Assembly: GCA_965660675.1 (NCBI GenBank)
Contig: CBFIAU010000006.1
Location: forward strand, 62,001 to 126,000
Direction: 5' to 3'
DNA length: 64,000 bases
DNA from: UBA12202 sp002691725
GTDB taxonomy: Bacteria > Pseudomonadota > Alphaproteobacteria > Puniceispirillales > UBA1172
Positions within the stretch are counted from its first letter, which is position 1. Every line of letters starts with the position of its first letter. This document shows positions 18,937 through 28,111 of this stretch, one piece after another. The notes below the pieces were generated by a model. That model worked only from the letters and a program-made list of their open reading frames with translations, was not told the origin of the DNA and searched no databases. The position numbers were made by a program, and so were the translations under genes.

Positions 18937-20202
18937 ATGTCCTCATCTGGTAATTCTGAAAAGAGCACGTTGTTTTGCTCATTCTGCGGTAAAAGCCAAC
19001 ATGAAGTGAAGAAACTAATCGCTGGTCCGACGGTCTTCATTTGTGATGAATGCGTTGAACTTTGCATGGATATTATCCGGGAAGAACATAAAACCTCGTC
19101 AACAAAATCAAATGATGGCGTGCCAACTCCTGGTGAGATTTATGAATTTTTAGATGAATATGTGATCGGCCAGAAGAAAGCCAAGAAAGTTTTATCTGTC
19201 GCTGTCCATAATCATTACAAGCGCCTTGCCCATAACGATAGCCCTGATGATGTTGAGATTTCAAAGTCCAATATCATGCTCATTGGTCCAACAGGTTGCG
19301 GCAAAACGCTGTTAGCCCAAACCCTTGCACGGGTTCTGGATGTGCCATTTACCATGGCCGATGCGACAACACTAACTGAGGCGGGTTATGTCGGTGAAGA
19401 TGTTGAAAATATTATCTTAAAACTACTGCAAGCCGCTGATTACAATGTTGAACGCGCGCAACGCGGCATTGTCTATATTGATGAGATTGATAAGATTTCT
19501 CGCAAATCAGATAATCCATCCATTACCCGTGATGTGTCGGGTGAGGGGGTTCAGCAGGCTTTGCTCAAAATTATGGAAGGGACGGTTGCGTCTGTGCCGC
19601 CACAAGGGGGGCGCAAGCACCCTCAGCAAGAGTTTCTGCAAATTGATACAACAAACATTTTGTTTATTTGTGGTGGGGCTTTTGCCGGTCTTGATAAAAT
19701 TATTTCAAACCGCGACAAAGGCACAGGAATTGGATTTGGTGCTAATGTGGAGGCCTCCGATGACAGATCAACAGGTGAGCGTCTTGCCGAAATTGAGCCA
19801 GAGGATTTGCTGAAGTTTGGCCTCATTCCTGAGTTTGTTGGACGGCTTCCGATATTGGCAACACTCGAAGACCTTGATAAAACGGCGCTGATTCGCATCC
19901 TGACCGAGCCGCGTAATGCGCTGATTAAGCAATATCAATCGCTGTTTAACATGGATAATGTTAATCTTGAGTTTCGTGATGATGCCCTTGACGCTATCGC
20001 GGAGAAGGCGATTGAGCGAAAAACAGGAGCGCGCGGTCTACGGGCGATTGTTGAGCAGGTTCTTATGGATACCATGTTTGATATTCCTACCAAAGAGGGG
20101 ATCAAAGATGTTATCGTTGGCCGTGATGTTATCGAAAAGAATAAGCAACCTATCCTCGTTCACGCTGATATTAAGGTAAATGAAGCAGACGGCATGGCTT
20201 GA
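18937..20202 (+). CDS. clpX: ATP-dependent Clp protease ATP-binding subunit ClpX
   Basis: ClpX is the AAA+ unfoldase that feeds ClpP. The 421-aa protein begins with the zinc-binding domain (C14-x2-C17 in LFCSFCGKS, then CDECVELC near residue 38). It continues with Walker A GPTGCGKTLLAQ, Walker B IVYIDEIDKIS, the RKSDNPSITRDVSGEGVQQA block and sensor 2 KTGARGLRAI. The IGF loop for ClpP docking is present as GIGFGA (about residue 267). Ribosome site GGGAG precedes ATG 18937. In alphaproteobacteria ClpXP degrades cell-cycle regulators such as CtrA, in line with the gcrA gene in this window. Confidence 0.97.
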   Translation: MSSSGNSEKSTLFCSFCGKSQHEVKKLIAGPTVFICDECVELCMDIIREEHKTSSTKSNDGVPTPGEIYEFLDEYVIGQKKAKKVLSVAVHNHYKRLAHNDSPDDVEISKSNIMLIGPTGCGKTLLAQTLARVLDVPFTMADATTLTEAGYVGEDVENIILKLLQAADYNVERAQRGIVYIDEIDKISRKSDNPSITRDVSGEGVQQALLKIMEGTVASVPPQGGRKHPQQEFLQIDTTNILFICGGAFAGLDKIISNRDKGTGIGFGANVEASDDRSTGERLAEIEPEDLLKFGLIPEFVGRLPILATLEDLDKTALIRILTEPRNALIKQYQSLFNMDNVNLEFRDDALDAIAEKAIERKTGARGLRAIVEQVLMDTMFDIPTKEGIKDVIVGRDVIEKNKQPILVHADIKVNEADGMA

Positions 20203-20248
20203 TATTCTCTTTAATGAGTCATGGTCAGCATAAGTCTGATTTTCAAAC

Positions 20249-20278
20249 CCTTGATTTTAATGTCATGTTATCCAATAT
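20249..20278 (+). promoter_or_regulatory. Possible RpoH-type promoter of lon
   Basis: CCTTGATT at 20249-20256 and CCAATAT at 20272-20278, separated by 15 bp, resemble the sigma32 pattern (CTTGAA, spacer, CCCATNT). The lon start is 35 bp downstream. Only the match by eye supports it. Confidence 0.35.
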
Positions 20279-20313
20279 AAATACATGAAAATGTTTTCTC
20301 GATAAGGCTTCCT

Positions 20314-22734
20314 ATGACTGATTCCGAAAATACACCTTTGTCTTCTGATATCACTAGCTATCCGGTATTGCCTTTGCGCGATATTGTGGTTTTTCCTTAT
20401 ATGATCGTGCCGCTTTTTGTTGGGCGTGAGAAATCTGTTCGTGCGCTTGAAGAAGTCATGAACAAGGACAAGCAAATTATTCTGGTGACCCAACGTGAAG
20501 CGAACGAAGAAAACCCGGGCGCAAATGATCTGTATGAGATCGGCACTCTTGGCACAGTTCTGCAATTGCTGAAATTGCCTGATGGCTCAATCAAGGTTCT
20601 GGTTGAGGGGCATCATCGGGTTAAAATCTCGCAAGTGGCTGATAATGATCAGTTCCTTGAAGCTAATTTTGCTGATATTTCGGCTGAAACACCTGATCAG
20701 AGTGTTGAGCTTGAGGCTATGAGCCGAACAACGCTCAAGCAATTTGAGCAATATATTAAGCTCAATAAAAAAATCCCGTCCGAGGTTTTGGTATCTTTTG
20801 GGCAAATTGAAGATGCCAGCAAGCTTGCGGATAGCATCTCATCACATCTGGTTGTCAATATTGCCAGTAAACAAGAATTGCTTGAGATTATTGATGTCTC
20901 AAAGCGCCTTGACCGTATTAGTGAGATGATGCGCGATGAAATTGACGTCATGCAGGTTGAAAAACGTATTCGCAACCGCGTCAAGCGTCAGATGGAAAAA
21001 TCACAGCGTGATTATTACCTAAATGAGCAAATTAAAGCCATTCAGAAAGAACTGGGTGATGGTGAGGATGGTGTTAACGAAGTGGCAGAACTTCAGGAGC
21101 GCGCCCTTAAAACAAAACTTTCAAAAGAAGCTCGTGAAAAAGTAACGGCTGAAATTAAAAAGCTCAAAGCGATGAGCCCGGCTAGCGCTGAGGCTACGGT
21201 GGTAAGAAATTACATTGATACGCTGCTATCGCTGCCATGGAAGAACAAATCGCGCGTTAAGTCTGATATTAATAAGGCGCGTGAGATTCTTGATCAGGAT
21301 CATTATGGTCTTGAGAAAGTCAAAGATAGAATTATTGAATATTTGGCTGTTCAGCAACGCATGAAAAAGCTGAAAGGGCCTATTCTATGTCTTGTTGGGC
21401 CTCCGGGGGTTGGTAAAACGTCGCTTGGCAAGTCTATCGCGAAAGCCACAGGGCGGGAGTTTACGCGGTTTGCGCTAGGCGGTATCAGAGATGAAAGTGA
21501 AATACGCGGCCATAGACGAACCTATATTGGGTCAATGCCGGGTAAAGTTATCCAAAGTCTTAAAAAAGTTGGTAAATGTAACCCGCTTATGCTGCTTGAT
21601 GAGGTTGACAAGATTGGTGCGGATTGGCGCGGTGACCCTTCATCTGCTTTGCTAGAAGTGCTTGATCCTGAACAAAACTCAACGTTTCAGGATCATTATA
21701 TCGAAGTCGATTTTGATCTGTCTGATATCATGTTCATTACGACAGCAAATACACTCAATATGCCGCAACCCTTGCTTGACCGAATGGAAATCATCCGTAT
21801 TTCTGGTTATACCGAGGATGAGAAGGTGGAAATTGCGAAACGCCATCTGATCGATAAGCAGGTTAAGGAAAATGGACTTGCCAGCCATGAGTTTTCCATC
21901 ACCGATGATGCTATTCGCTTTATTATTCAACGCTACACACGCGAAAGCGGTGTGAGGAATATTGAACGTGAATTATCAAAACTAACCCGGAAAGTGGTAA
22001 CGGCTATTGTTAAGGGTGAGATTACGAAAGCAGATGTTGATGTCAAATCTATTGAAGATTATCTCGGTGTTCCGCGTTTCCGTCATGGTGAGATTGAAGT
22101 CAAAAATATAGTCGGTGTGACAACTGGGCTGGCCTGGACAGAGGTTGGAGGCGAGCTGCTTAATATTGAGGCTGTCACGTTCCCCGGTAAAGGCAAGGTA
22201 TCATCCACAGGTAAACTGGGTGATGTCATGAAAGAATCAATTCAGGCGGCAGAGTATTTTATCAAAAGTCGCGCTTCTGTTCTTGGCATAAGCAACGATT
22301 CTCTTGCCAAGAATGATATTCATGTCCATATCCCTGAAGGAGCAACACCTAAAGATGGTCCATCTGCCGGTGTTGCTATGGTGACGTCGATTGTTTCCGC
22401 TTTGACGGGCAATCCGGTTCGCCATGATGTTGCCATGACAGGTGAGCTGACACTGCGGGGTCGCGTATTGCCTATTGGCGGTCTTAAAGAAAAACTTCTT
22501 GCTGCTGTGCGGGCAGGGATAAAAATTGCAATAATTCCAAAAGATAACGTTAAAGACCTTGCTGATGTTCCGGATAATGTTAAAAACGCATTAACTATTT
22601 GTCCGGTTGAAATGATTGATGAAGTTCTTGTCCAATCTCTTGTTGAAAAGCCAATTGCCATAGATGTCTCACAGGAAAGTATCTCTGCATCCGTGCGGCC
22701 AGATGATGATGGTGATGTCGTTATCACGCATTAA
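20314..22734 (+). CDS. lon: Endopeptidase La (ATP-dependent Lon protease)
   Basis: Lon degrades misfolded and regulatory proteins in the cytoplasm. The 806-aa product has the N-terminal substrate domain (YPVLPLRDIVVFPYMIVPLF), an AAA+ module with Walker A GPPGVGKTSLG, then GGIRDESEIRGHRRTYIGS and Walker B PLMLLDEVDKIG. The serine-lysine protease domain has S684 in PKDGPSAG and K727 in GGLKEKLLAA, 43 residues apart as in E. coli Lon. An AAGG ribosome site precedes ATG 20314. It follows clpX by 111 bp and may have its own heat-shock promoter there. Confidence 0.97.
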   Translation: MTDSENTPLSSDITSYPVLPLRDIVVFPYMIVPLFVGREKSVRALEEVMNKDKQIILVTQREANEENPGANDLYEIGTLGTVLQLLKLPDGSIKVLVEGHHRVKISQVADNDQFLEANFADISAETPDQSVELEAMSRTTLKQFEQYIKLNKKIPSEVLVSFGQIEDASKLADSISSHLVVNIASKQELLEIIDVSKRLDRISEMMRDEIDVMQVEKRIRNRVKRQMEKSQRDYYLNEQIKAIQKELGDGEDGVNEVAELQERALKTKLSKEAREKVTAEIKKLKAMSPASAEATVVRNYIDTLLSLPWKNKSRVKSDINKAREILDQDHYGLEKVKDRIIEYLAVQQRMKKLKGPILCLVGPPGVGKTSLGKSIAKATGREFTRFALGGIRDESEIRGHRRTYIGSMPGKVIQSLKKVGKCNPLMLLDEVDKIGADWRGDPSSALLEVLDPEQNSTFQDHYIEVDFDLSDIMFITTANTLNMPQPLLDRMEIIRISGYTEDEKVEIAKRHLIDKQVKENGLASHEFSITDDAIRFIIQRYTRESGVRNIERELSKLTRKVVTAIVKGEITKADVDVKSIEDYLGVPRFRHGEIEVKNIVGVTTGLAWTEVGGELLNIEAVTFPGKGKVSSTGKLGDVMKESIQAAEYFIKSRASVLGISNDSLAKNDIHVHIPEGATPKDGPSAGVAMVTSIVSALTGNPVRHDVAMTGELTLRGRVLPIGGLKEKLLAAVRAGIKIAIIPKDNVKDLADVPDNVKNALTICPVEMIDEVLVQSLVEKPIAIDVSQESISASVRPDDDGDVVITH

Positions 22735-22816
22735 TTTAAGCTCTTATGCATGTATTCCTTGTTTATGGTAAGTATTTGTCTTAAAGTTAATCTTCCTATT
22801 AAACCCGAAACTTCTT

Positions 22817-23104
22817 ATGGGGGTAAAATTGAAAAAAAACGATCTTATTACACAAGTTGCTAGCAATAGCGGCCTTTCTAAAGCAGATGCTGGCAAGGCA
22901 CTAGAAGCTGTACTTGATACTATTACTTCAGCACTCGCAAGCGGTGATGAAGTCCGTATTATAGGTTTTGGTACATTCTCAGTATCTAATCGTGCGGCTA
23001 CTACCGGCCGTAATCCACGTACTGGCGATGTTATTAACATACCTGCATCCAAGCAGCCTAAATTTAAGGCTGGTTCACCTCTGAAAGATGCAGTTAACAA
23101 ATAA
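22817..23104 (+). CDS. hup: HU family DNA-binding protein
   Basis: This is a nucleoid protein of the HU/IHF fold, about 90-95 aa. The core block GDEVRIIGFGTFSVSNRAAT and the arm GRNPRTGDVINIPASKQPKFKAG are typical of HU beta. The order lon-hup is common in Proteobacteria. The start is uncertain: ATG 22817 adds MGVK, whereas a TTG at 22829 would give the usual HU beginning (KKNDLI) with a GGGGG ribosome site just upstream. A strong terminator follows. Confidence 0.93.
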   Translation: MGVKLKKNDLITQVASNSGLSKADAGKALEAVLDTITSALASGDEVRIIGFGTFSVSNRAATTGRNPRTGDVINIPASKQPKFKAGSPLKDAVNK

Positions 23105-23120
23105 TTTTTCTTGATTTTAT

Positions 23121-23156
23121 AATAAGGCCGTTCATATAATGACGGTCTTATTATTT
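23121..23156 (+). terminator. Terminator after hup
   Basis: Arms aataaggccgt (23121-23131) and acggtcttatt (23142-23152) form an 11-bp stem with one G-T pair and a 10-nt loop, followed by atttt. The stem is AT-rich at its base, so it could act in both directions. Confidence 0.8.
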
Positions 23157-23174
23157 TGAGGTTTTCACAGGTAA

Positions 23175-23250
23175 GGGCGGTTAGCTCAGCTGGGAGAGCG
23201 ACTGGTTTACACCCAGTAGGTCGGGGGTTCGAACCCCTCACCGCCCACCA
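23175..23250 (+). tRNA. tRNA-Val (TAC)
   Basis: The acceptor stem is GGGCGGT with ACCGCCC, the D-arm GCTCAGCTGGGAGAGC, the anticodon stem ACTGG/CCAGT with loop TTTACAC (anticodon TAC), and the CCA is encoded at 23248-23250. It lies just after the hup terminator. Confidence 0.95.
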
Positions 23251-23465
23251 TTTTATTCTCTATAATAGTATCACCAGCAGCATTGATGAATTGCATTGAC
23301 TGGCTTATGACCATATGCTGTGGTAGCTTTGATATCGGTGCAAAAACGGGCGGGATTTCGCAGATTAAGAAGAATATTGATTGCGCAGAAAAAAGAGTTG
23401 CCCCGTCATTTTGAATTGGCTATAAGTTTGCAACAGCCGTGCTATTTCTTGGCTGTTTACGGTGA

Positions 23466-23542
<77 letters not shown>

Positions 23543-23584
23543 CTTCACCTCATCCTGTTCAGCATATTTTAATTATATTTTTGA

Positions 23585-24373
23585 TTAGCTCATTTTATTG
23601 GCACGGAAATGTCCAGGGCGATGTTCACCGATTTCAAGCACGCCAATCATCTTGCGCCAAATACCGCTGGTTTCATCAGCTGCCGCTGCGCCAATACAGT
23701 CTATAATCTGTGACCGTAATGGCTCGGCTGTCATAGACGCCCACTCTTTTTGAGCAAGATCAAGATACCATGCATTGCGATCACATCTGTGAATATCACT
23801 AAACCCTGCCGCCGATAACGCTTTGCTATATCGGTCTAGCGAACACATATGCATATCCAATCCCTCGGCGGCTATATAATCTGCCATGACTTGCGACGGT
23901 GGGTTATCATCCAGGCGCATCCAGTCACTTGCGGCAATGATGCCATTTGGCTTTAGCACACGGGCGATATCAGCCATTAAACTTTCTTTATCGGGAATAT
24001 GCAGAAAAGCATCCTTGCTAAATACCATATCAAATTGCTTGTCAGGAAAGGGCAGCTTTCCGGGCGTGACCACCTCAAAACTGGCTTTGTCGCCAAGATG
24101 ATATTCATCAGCTAATGCTTTGGCGCGGGCGATGACCAGCGGTTCAATATCAATACCAATGGCGGTCGATGCCCCATGTTGTTTGATCAAATGAAAGACA
24201 GCGCCGCCACAGCCGCAGCCAATATCCAAGATATTAAGACCAGATAAGTCCAATCCTTCTATAACTAAATCAACCTCTGCGGTGCCGCCTGGGGATAAAA
24301 ACCCTTTGCCCCAGATGAGTTCAAGGAAATCAATTTGTTTTTGCCCATATTCGCCTTCATCTGTAATGCTCAT
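23585..24373 (-). CDS. SAM-dependent methyltransferase resembling phosphoethanolamine N-methyltransferase
   Basis: This 262-aa class I methyltransferase has motif I ILDIGCGCGGAVFHL (about residue 48), the acidic GIDIEP of motif II and FDMVFSKDAFLHIPDK (about 114). The arrangement IWGKGFLSPGG upstream of motif I, the SKDAFLHIPDKESL block, SDWMR at about 148, RYSKALSAAGF, and the ending GHFRANK follow the order of the catalytic half of plant/nematode/protozoan phosphoethanolamine methyltransferases (PMT). A role in phosphocholine, choline or glycine betaine synthesis is therefore inferred; a sarcosine/glycine methyltransferase is the main alternative. Ribosome site GAGG precedes ATG 24373. Confidence 0.75.
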   Translation of the reverse strand: MSITDEGEYGQKQIDFLELIWGKGFLSPGGTAEVDLVIEGLDLSGLNILDIGCGCGGAVFHLIKQHGASTAIGIDIEPLVIARAKALADEYHLGDKASFEVVTPGKLPFPDKQFDMVFSKDAFLHIPDKESLMADIARVLKPNGIIAASDWMRLDDNPPSQVMADYIAAEGLDMHMCSLDRYSKALSAAGFSDIHRCDRNAWYLDLAQKEWASMTAEPLRSQIIDCIGAAAADETSGIWRKMIGVLEIGEHRPGHFRANKMS

Positions 24374-24408
24374 ACTTGCCTCATCTTATGCTATGTTTTT
24401 GGGGATAA

Positions 24409-24654
24409 TTATTTGATCCATGCGGATCGTTTAGGGCGATCACCACTCATCATATTACTGATCGCCTCTGCCATGCTTCTGCTCGCTTCCCGATTTTGCT
24501 TAAGGACAACATCCAAAGGAATGACAATATCGCCATCCATCCGAATGCGTGGCGGGTCATAATCAGGAAAGTCTTTCAAGACGCTTTGCAGTAATTCCAT
24601 CAAGCGTTCTTCCTGTGGTTTTTCAGCTTTAGGATTATCGTTTTTTTCAGACAT
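24409..24654 (-). CDS. Small hypothetical protein
   Basis: This 81-aa acidic/basic mixed protein was not recognised. It starts MSEKNDNPKAEKPQEER, then has a helical middle (LMELLQSVLKDF), a short PPRIRMDGDIVIPLDVVL segment and a polar end. ATG 24654 has GAGGG five bases upstream, better than the in-frame ATG 24666. No signal peptide or membrane segment is seen. It lies between the methyltransferase and the LysR gene on the same strand, 35 bp upstream of the former, so co-transcription with the methyltransferase is likely. Confidence 0.7.
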   Translation of the reverse strand: MSEKNDNPKAEKPQEERLMELLQSVLKDFPDYDPPRIRMDGDIVIPLDVVLKQNREASRSMAEAISNMMSGDRPKRSAWIK

Positions 24655-24716
24655 CACTACCCTCATACTATCAACTCATGCCTTATATTAACAAATTACA
24701 TGCCAATTGACAAAAC

Positions 24717-25631
24717 TCAGCTATTAAATTGTTTTTCCATACAAGTGACCAGTTGTTCAGCAAACTTAGATGCCGCAACAGATAGCACACGGTTCTCTAG
24801 CTGAATTAGTCGCAACAGAACGGGCGGCATGTCTGCTTTGTGTAAATTAACGTCTATCAATCCATCTATCATTTTACTGGCTTCTGTATTATTGGCCTTG
24901 AGCGGCAGATGAAAGCTGATAGCATCTTCATATAGCAAAAGCGTTTCTCTGAAATCTTTAGTATCCGCTTTGGTTACAACGCGCAAAGTAACGCCTGTGC
25001 TAATTTCTGTCTGATGAATCATTTCGGATATCGCATCCGTCAAGCGCGGTAAGATTATCGGATAATCCGCACATTCATAAAACCGTATCATTGGACGATT
25101 GGCTAGTGGGTGCGCTTTACGCATGATGACGTTGGGGGTAATGCTAGCCGTGGCCAGCGTCTTGAAGCCGGGGCTAATGACTGGCCCCAACGTTAAGGCC
25201 AGATCAGCATTAAGCGCGTTCAAATGTGTTTGCGCGGTCTCTCTTTCACACGTCATCATGGCGAAGGTAACATCTGGGTAAGTTTGTTGATAATGTGCCA
25301 ATTCATTAGCCAGAAAGCCGGATAGGACATGCTCACTACTTGCAAGATTGACATGGCCTCGGCGTATGCCTTCCAAATCAGAGATTTGTGATCTGACTCG
25401 ATCTAAATCTGTCTGTTGTCTTTTGATGTGGTGAATGAACAGCTCACCTGCGGTATTGAGCCGAACCCCTGACGCTAGCCGTTCAAATAACTGGCATGAT
25501 AGCTCATCCTCTATGGCTAACAGACGGCGATTTAGAGCCGATGGGGTAATGGCTAATTTATCGGCGGCTTTGCGAATGGATTTTTCTTCAGCAATGACTG
25601 TAATGAATTGCAACGATTTCATGAACTGCAT
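24717..25631 (-). CDS. LysR family transcriptional regulator
   Basis: This LysR-type regulator is about 304 aa from ATG 25631. The N-terminal winged helix-turn-helix reads SLQFITVIAEEKSIRKAADK and LAITPSALNRRLLAIEDELS, followed by LFERLASGVRLNTAGELF. The remainder is the periplasmic-binding-protein-like effector domain. It is divergent from amtB with about 140 bp between starts, so it may regulate amtB, but LysR targets cannot be read from sequence. The longer frame to 25727 would add 32 residues unlike any LysR N-terminus. Confidence 0.9.
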   Translation of the reverse strand: MQFMKSLQFITVIAEEKSIRKAADKLAITPSALNRRLLAIEDELSCQLFERLASGVRLNTAGELFIHHIKRQQTDLDRVRSQISDLEGIRRGHVNLASSEHVLSGFLANELAHYQQTYPDVTFAMMTCERETAQTHLNALNADLALTLGPVISPGFKTLATASITPNVIMRKAHPLANRPMIRFYECADYPIILPRLTDAISEMIHQTEISTGVTLRVVTKADTKDFRETLLLYEDAISFHLPLKANNTEASKMIDGLIDVNLHKADMPPVLLRLIQLENRVLSVAASKFAEQLVTCMEKQFNS

Positions 25632-25769
25632 AAGGGCACCTGTTAATAATACGTCATGGCGGTGAACACGTGTTGCAAAAAATGCAACGCTATCATGCAA
25701 AACTAGCACAATTAATACACGGTTCAATATGCTATGCGTTATTTTCTTAATAGTTTTGGAGTGACTGTA

Positions 25770-27041
25770 ATGTTTAAATTCCTTTTATCATTTTTTTCTT
25801 TAGCCGTGCTTCCTTCTGTCGCTTTCGCTGAGGTTGATCCTGAAACGGCTTATATCCTTAATTCCTTATCATTTTTAATGCATGGCTTTATCGTTATGTT
25901 AATGGCGGCAGGGTTCTGCATGCTTGAAGCAGGTCTTGTTCGTGCCAAAAATACAGCCGCGCAATGTACAAAAAACATTGGTCTCTATGCGGTAAGCGGC
26001 CTGATGTTCTGGCTTGTTGGCTATAACCTTCTTTACATGGATGTTGTGACATGGATTGGCAGTTTTGCCATGTGGTCACCATCTGAAGTGAATATTGAAG
26101 ACGGGTATTCATCTGGTTCTGACTGGTTTTTCCAGATGGTTTTTGTTGCCGCCGCCGCTTCTATTGTATCTGGTGCGGTTGCTGAACGGGCAAAACTCAT
26201 CAGCTTCCTGGTCTTTAGTGCTGTATTGACTGGATTTATCTACCCAATTCAGGGCAGTTGGAGCTGGGGTGCTGGCTATTTGAGCCAGATCGGTTTCCTT
26301 GATTTTGCAGGTTCAACCATTGTTCACTCTGTTGGTGGATGGGCAGCCTTAATGGGTGTCTTAATCATCGGCCCACGTTTTGGTAAATATACGGCAGATG
26401 GCAAAGTTAACCCTATGCCAGGCTCTAACTTGCCTCTCGCAACATTAGGCACATTTGTTCTGTGGTTTGGTTGGTTTGGTTTTAATGGTGGCTCACAGCT
26501 TGCTATGGGCAGTGCTGAGGATGTCAATGCCATTGCAAATATCTATATCAACACAAATATAGCGGCTGCTGCTGGTGTTATCGTTGCGCTTGTCCTTACC
26601 TACCTTATGTATGGCAAAGTCGAGCTGACCATGACACTTAATGGTGCGCTTGCTGGTCTTGTTGCAATTACGGCTGAACCGCTTGCACCTTCTGTTCCTA
26701 TGGCAGCCTTTATTGGCGGTGTTGGCGGTCTGATTGTAGTGCTTACTGTACCGCTCCTTGATAAGCTCAAGATCGATGATGTTGTGGGTGCTATTCCGGT
26801 TCACTTGTTTGCAGGTATTTGGGGAACAATTGCAGTTGTATTCTCCAACGCAGATGCAACCTTATCGGCACAGTTAACAGGTATCGTTCTTGTTGGTGCG
26901 TTTGTATCAATCACCTCAGCTATCGTCTGGTATGTCTTGTCCGTAACCATTGGCGTAAGAGCAAGTCAAGAAGATGAAATGAATGGCCTTGATATCAGTG
27001 AGTGTGGTCTTGAAGGTTATCCTGAGTTTTCACGCGGATAA
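25770..27041 (+). CDS. amtB: Ammonium transporter
   Basis: AmtB conducts ammonium/ammonia into the cell as a trimer in the inner membrane. From ATG 25770 (GGAG ribosome site) it has 423 aa with a cleavable signal peptide ending SVAFA, then FLMHGFIVMLMAAGFCMLEA and RAKNTAAQCTKN. Twin pore histidines are in IVHSVGGWAALMG (about residue 190) and AIPVHLFAGIWGT (about 341). It stands alone, without the glnK gene that often precedes amtB; PII is encoded with glnA at 12.5 kb. It ends in a terminator shared with the convergent DUF849 gene. Confidence 0.95.
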   Translation: MFKFLLSFFSLAVLPSVAFAEVDPETAYILNSLSFLMHGFIVMLMAAGFCMLEAGLVRAKNTAAQCTKNIGLYAVSGLMFWLVGYNLLYMDVVTWIGSFAMWSPSEVNIEDGYSSGSDWFFQMVFVAAAASIVSGAVAERAKLISFLVFSAVLTGFIYPIQGSWSWGAGYLSQIGFLDFAGSTIVHSVGGWAALMGVLIIGPRFGKYTADGKVNPMPGSNLPLATLGTFVLWFGWFGFNGGSQLAMGSAEDVNAIANIYINTNIAAAAGVIVALVLTYLMYGKVELTMTLNGALAGLVAITAEPLAPSVPMAAFIGGVGGLIVVLTVPLLDKLKIDDVVGAIPVHLFAGIWGTIAVVFSNADATLSAQLTGIVLVGAFVSITSAIVWYVLSVTIGVRASQEDEMNGLDISECGLEGYPEFSRG

Positions 27042-27091
27042 ATAACAAAAACTTAATCATATTATAACTTATCACATTGTAATGATTAACT

Positions 27092-27895
27092 TCAGGTGAG
27101 GGTACTTCTGGTATCCTCACCTTTTGCTATGGAATGACTGTCAGTAATCTGTGTTATCAGACTTGCTGTATTCGGCGCCAAACTTCCGTCTTTCAAATAC
27201 ATATTATTTTCAAAACCGATGCGCCCGTGGCCGCCATGCGAAATGGCTTTCATAATGCTGTCATATTCGCTTGCCCCAAAGGCGCAGAGCATCCAGCTAT
27301 CCAGTTGATTGATATCATCTGTCAAAAAGCCATCTAATTCAGATGGCTCAGAGACAAAGCCGGGATTATACCTGCCGAGAACAAAAAGCGCATGGAGCCT
27401 GCCATCAGGGATAATCTGTTGCTGTTTCAATGTGATCAGATAGGTCAGATCATCAGGGCTGTAAACAATATGCTGAATAGAAGTCCCTTGCGCCTTGACG
27501 CGAGAATAGATATCAGCGGCAAAAGCTAGGTCAGCCTTATCACCTGAACCTGTCATTTCCCGAACGCCAACAGAGGCAAATTGTGGCTGAACCTCTAATA
27601 AGCAAGTAGCTTGCTGCTGTGGGGTGAACATCCCGGCGGCTTCTGTTGTGATCTGTATCAGCATATCAGGAACGGATACCGCCATTTCATTGAGCAATTT
27701 ATCATAAGTATTGCTGTCTAAACTATGCGTGCCATCGTCATCACGAATATGCGCATGGAGGATACTTGCACCAGCCTCAAAGCAGCGGCCAGCTTCAGCA
27801 ACCGTTTCGGCAATCGTTATAGGCAGGTTAGGATGATCAGCTTTGGTTTTGCGGGCGCCATTTGGGGCAGCCATAACAATCGGCAGATGTGACAT
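27092..27895 (-). CDS. Beta-keto acid cleavage enzyme (BKACE, DUF849 family)
   Basis: BKACE enzymes condense a beta-keto acid with acetyl-CoA to give acetoacetate and a CoA ester, using zinc; the best known member is 3-keto-5-aminohexanoate cleavage enzyme. The 267-aa product has the zinc motif ILHAHIRDDDG (about residue 45), MLIQITTEAAGMFTP, a glutamate in SVGVREMTGSGD and HGGHGRIGFENNMYLKDG near the end. The actual keto acid is unknown because pocket residues vary between subfamilies. ATG 27895 is preferred over an upstream TTG at 27913. The 3' end overlaps the terminator hairpin of amtB. Confidence 0.88.
   Translation of the reverse strand: MSHLPIVMAAPNGARKTKADHPNLPITIAETVAEAGRCFEAGASILHAHIRDDDGTHSLDSNTYDKLLNEMAVSVPDMLIQITTEAAGMFTPQQQATCLLEVQPQFASVGVREMTGSGDKADLAFAADIYSRVKAQGTSIQHIVYSPDDLTYLITLKQQQIIPDGRLHALFVLGRYNPGFVSEPSELDGFLTDDINQLDSWMLCAFGASEYDSIMKAISHGGHGRIGFENNMYLKDGSLAPNTASLITQITDSHSIAKGEDTRSTLT
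27094..27125. terminator. Bidirectional terminator between amtB and the DUF849 gene
   Basis: Arms aggtgagggtac (27094-27105) and ggtatcctcacct (27110-27122) form a stem of about 12 bp with a short loop, followed by TTT on the plus strand. It serves the convergent pair and overlaps the last codons of the minus-strand gene. Confidence 0.75.
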
Positions 27896-27956
27896 TAACA
27901 CTAGTCTTTCCAAAAATTATGCGATACAAAAAACAATCAATATCATGGAGGTTCGC

Positions 27957-28055
27957 ATGGACGCAACAATTGGTCTTTTTCTAGTGATAGGGTTCCCATT
28001 ATGTCTGGTTATAGTTATCAGTCTATTTGGCCGGTTTTCTGTCGACCCCGACTAA
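27957..28055 (+). CDS. Very small single-span membrane protein, 32 aa
   Basis: A perfect GGAGG at 27947-27951 precedes ATG 27957. The 32-aa product is mostly one hydrophobic span (IGLFLVIGFPLCLVIVISLF) flanked by MDAT and GRFSVDPD, so a single inner-membrane helix with a short acidic tail is expected. It was not recognised. The strong ribosome site and the terminator downstream at 28112 support a real gene. It may be a subunit or regulator of a membrane complex, which is a guess. Confidence 0.55.
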   Translation: MDATIGLFLVIGFPLCLVIVISLFGRFSVDPD

Positions 28056-28111
28056 TATCACGAACAAACACACGAAATCATCAGGCCTGATCAAGACAGC
28101 GTGATGATGTG

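Noticed and set aside
22320..22727. 135-aa minus-strand ORF inside lon
   Set aside because: It is a shadow of the well-supported lon frame with no domain or ribosome site.
22744..23241. 165-aa minus-strand ORF starting with a sequence like MRGSNPRPTGCKPVAL
   Set aside because: It is the antisense reading of tRNA-Val and hup. Such tRNA-derived reading frames are a common annotation artefact.
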